Positions 49,284-49,657 of a stretch of DNA of 49,657 nucleotides are shown here, piece by piece; position 1 is the stretch's first letter; every line of letters begins with the position of its first letter. Under the pieces are notes generated by a model. That model saw nothing but the letters and a program-made list of their open reading frames with translations, was not told the DNA's origin and ran no database searches. A program made the position numbers and the translations under genes. This DNA comes from Bacteroidales bacterium UBA3764 (GTDB taxonomy: Bacteria; Bacteroidota; Bacteroidia; Bacteroidales; UBA932): positions 1-49,657 of the forward strand of contig DFFY01000065.1 of the NCBI GenBank assembly GCA_002371115.1. Reading direction: 5' to 3'.

Positions 49284-49657
49284 TCAAAGGCAGGTTTTTG
49301 AAGCGTCGTGGGGTTCTCCGTCAGGCTTACCATACGGCATCTGTAGCGAAAGGACCTCTTCGAGCGGCATGTGAGCATGTTTAGATACGAATGCTGCATC
49401 CAGCCCGTCTGCCAGCATGCTTTGAGCCAGTTCTATCCGTGCTTTGGCTTCGCCCTCTGCTCGTCCTTTTTCCAGACCTTTTGCCAGTCCTTCTTCCAGA
49501 CCTTTTTCCAGTCCTTTTGCCAGTCCTTCTTCCAGACCTTTTTCCAGTCCCTGCTTCAAGCCCTTGGCGATACTGGTTTTTATCATATAGTCCTCTACAT
49601 TCTTGGCGTCGCGCATCTGTTTTACGCGCCGCTCGTATTGGGCCTGAGTCTCGGTAT
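49284..49657 (-). CDS. Rpn/PD-(D/E)XK-family nuclease-transposase-like protein, C-terminal part (partial)
   Basis: The frame is open to the window edge, so only the last 124 codons are visible. They read YERRVKQMRDAKNVEDYM (near the edge), then a charged Gly-Leu-Glu/Ala-Lys repeat (GLEKGLEEGLAKGLEKG), then ARIELAQSMLADGLDAAFVS. This tail is typical of the Rpn family of recombination-promoting nucleases (often annotated as PD-(D/E)XK transposases). The catalytic N-terminal domain is outside the window, so activity cannot be judged. Two exact 36-bp DNA repeats encode the tail. Not part of the neighbouring surface-protein unit. Confidence 0.78.
   Translation of the reverse strand, partial: TETQAQYERRVKQMRDAKNVEDYMIKTSIAKGLKQGLEKGLEEGLAKGLEKGLEEGLAKGLEKGRAEGEAKARIELAQSMLADGLDAAFVSKHAHMPLEEVLSLQMPYGKPDGEPHDASKTCL
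49477..49548. repeat. Two exact 36-bp tandem repeats inside the Rpn-like gene
   Basis: Bases 49477-49512 and 49513-49548 are identical and encode a 12-residue unit of the form GLEKGLEEGLAK. The identity at DNA level, including synonymous sites, points to recent expansion; the length of 36 keeps the frame. Confidence 0.9.

Noticed and set aside
49477..49548. CRISPR-like array
   Set aside because: The two units are adjacent without spacers and encode a protein repeat.
1..49657. tRNA, rRNA or known riboswitch genes
   Set aside because: I saw no cloverleaf, rRNA segment or riboswitch core I could defend in the spacers.

Overview
The window comes from a Bacteroidales chromosome, probably a gut or rumen commensal. 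Evidence: two SusC/SusD pairs, SusE/F-type surface lipoproteins, fimbrillin-like lipoproteins, a sensor with Reg_prop and Y_Y_Y domains, an anaerobic sulfatase maturase, and promoters of the Bacteroidetes form TTTG-N20-TAnnTTTG. The genus cannot be named from sequence alone. Core and mucin-type genes are visibly GC-rich; the stretch from about 4.0 to 27.5 kb and the last 2.6 kb are visibly AT-richer.

Layout. 1-4006 (+): 3' end of tyrS, rbfA, a LolC/E-type permease, a FecCD/BtuC-type permease and its ATPase, which carries a palindromic insert in frame. 4042-5178 (+): a toxin-antitoxin module of an MNT nucleotidyltransferase with an N-terminal extension and a HEPN RNase, with an inverted repeat over its promoter. 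5333-27433 (-): one long polysaccharide utilisation locus for heparan sulfate/heparin. In transcription order it encodes a PL21 lyase, GH88, a PL12 lyase with a duplicated N-terminal part, a surface glycan-binding protein, SusC, SusD, a second PL12 lyase, a 46-residue peptide, a fimbrillin-like/glycan-binding lipoprotein, a serine-type sulfatase, a membrane AraC regulator and the sulfatase maturase. 27643-34650 (-): a sialic acid operon (lyase, kelch epimerase, MFS importer, GH33 sialidase) with a GH109 enzyme and an APH-fold sugar kinase, bounded by a clear promoter and a clear terminator. 34846-46987 (+): a divergent mucin-type locus of SusC, SusD, a DUF1735-type lipoprotein, an M60 mucinase and a DUF4988/collagen-like lipoprotein, ending in a terminator. 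47079-49190 (+): a 48-residue peptide and a fimbrillin-like lipoprotein. 49284-end (-): 3' part of an Rpn/PD-(D/E)XK-type gene.

How it works together. In the heparan locus, PL12 and PL21 lyases cut the chain, SusCD and the surface proteins bind and import fragments, GH88 removes the unsaturated uronic acid, and the sulfatase (activated by the neighbouring maturase) removes sulfate. The divergent pair looks like one host-glycan program: the M60 protease and surface proteins engage mucin, the sialidase frees sialic acid, the epimerase and MFS carrier take it in, and NanA splits it.

Most notable observations: (i) an exact 30-bp direct repeat brackets the whole toxin-antitoxin plus heparan segment, as if it entered as one 23.6-kb unit; (ii) two un-annotated small peptides with identical spacing of 12 residues each sit just upstream of a fimbrillin-like lipoprotein; (iii) a 193-bp element with 28-bp inverted ends is translated in frame inside an ABC ATPase; (iv) the heparan regulator resembles a hybrid two-component system but has no kinase or receiver.
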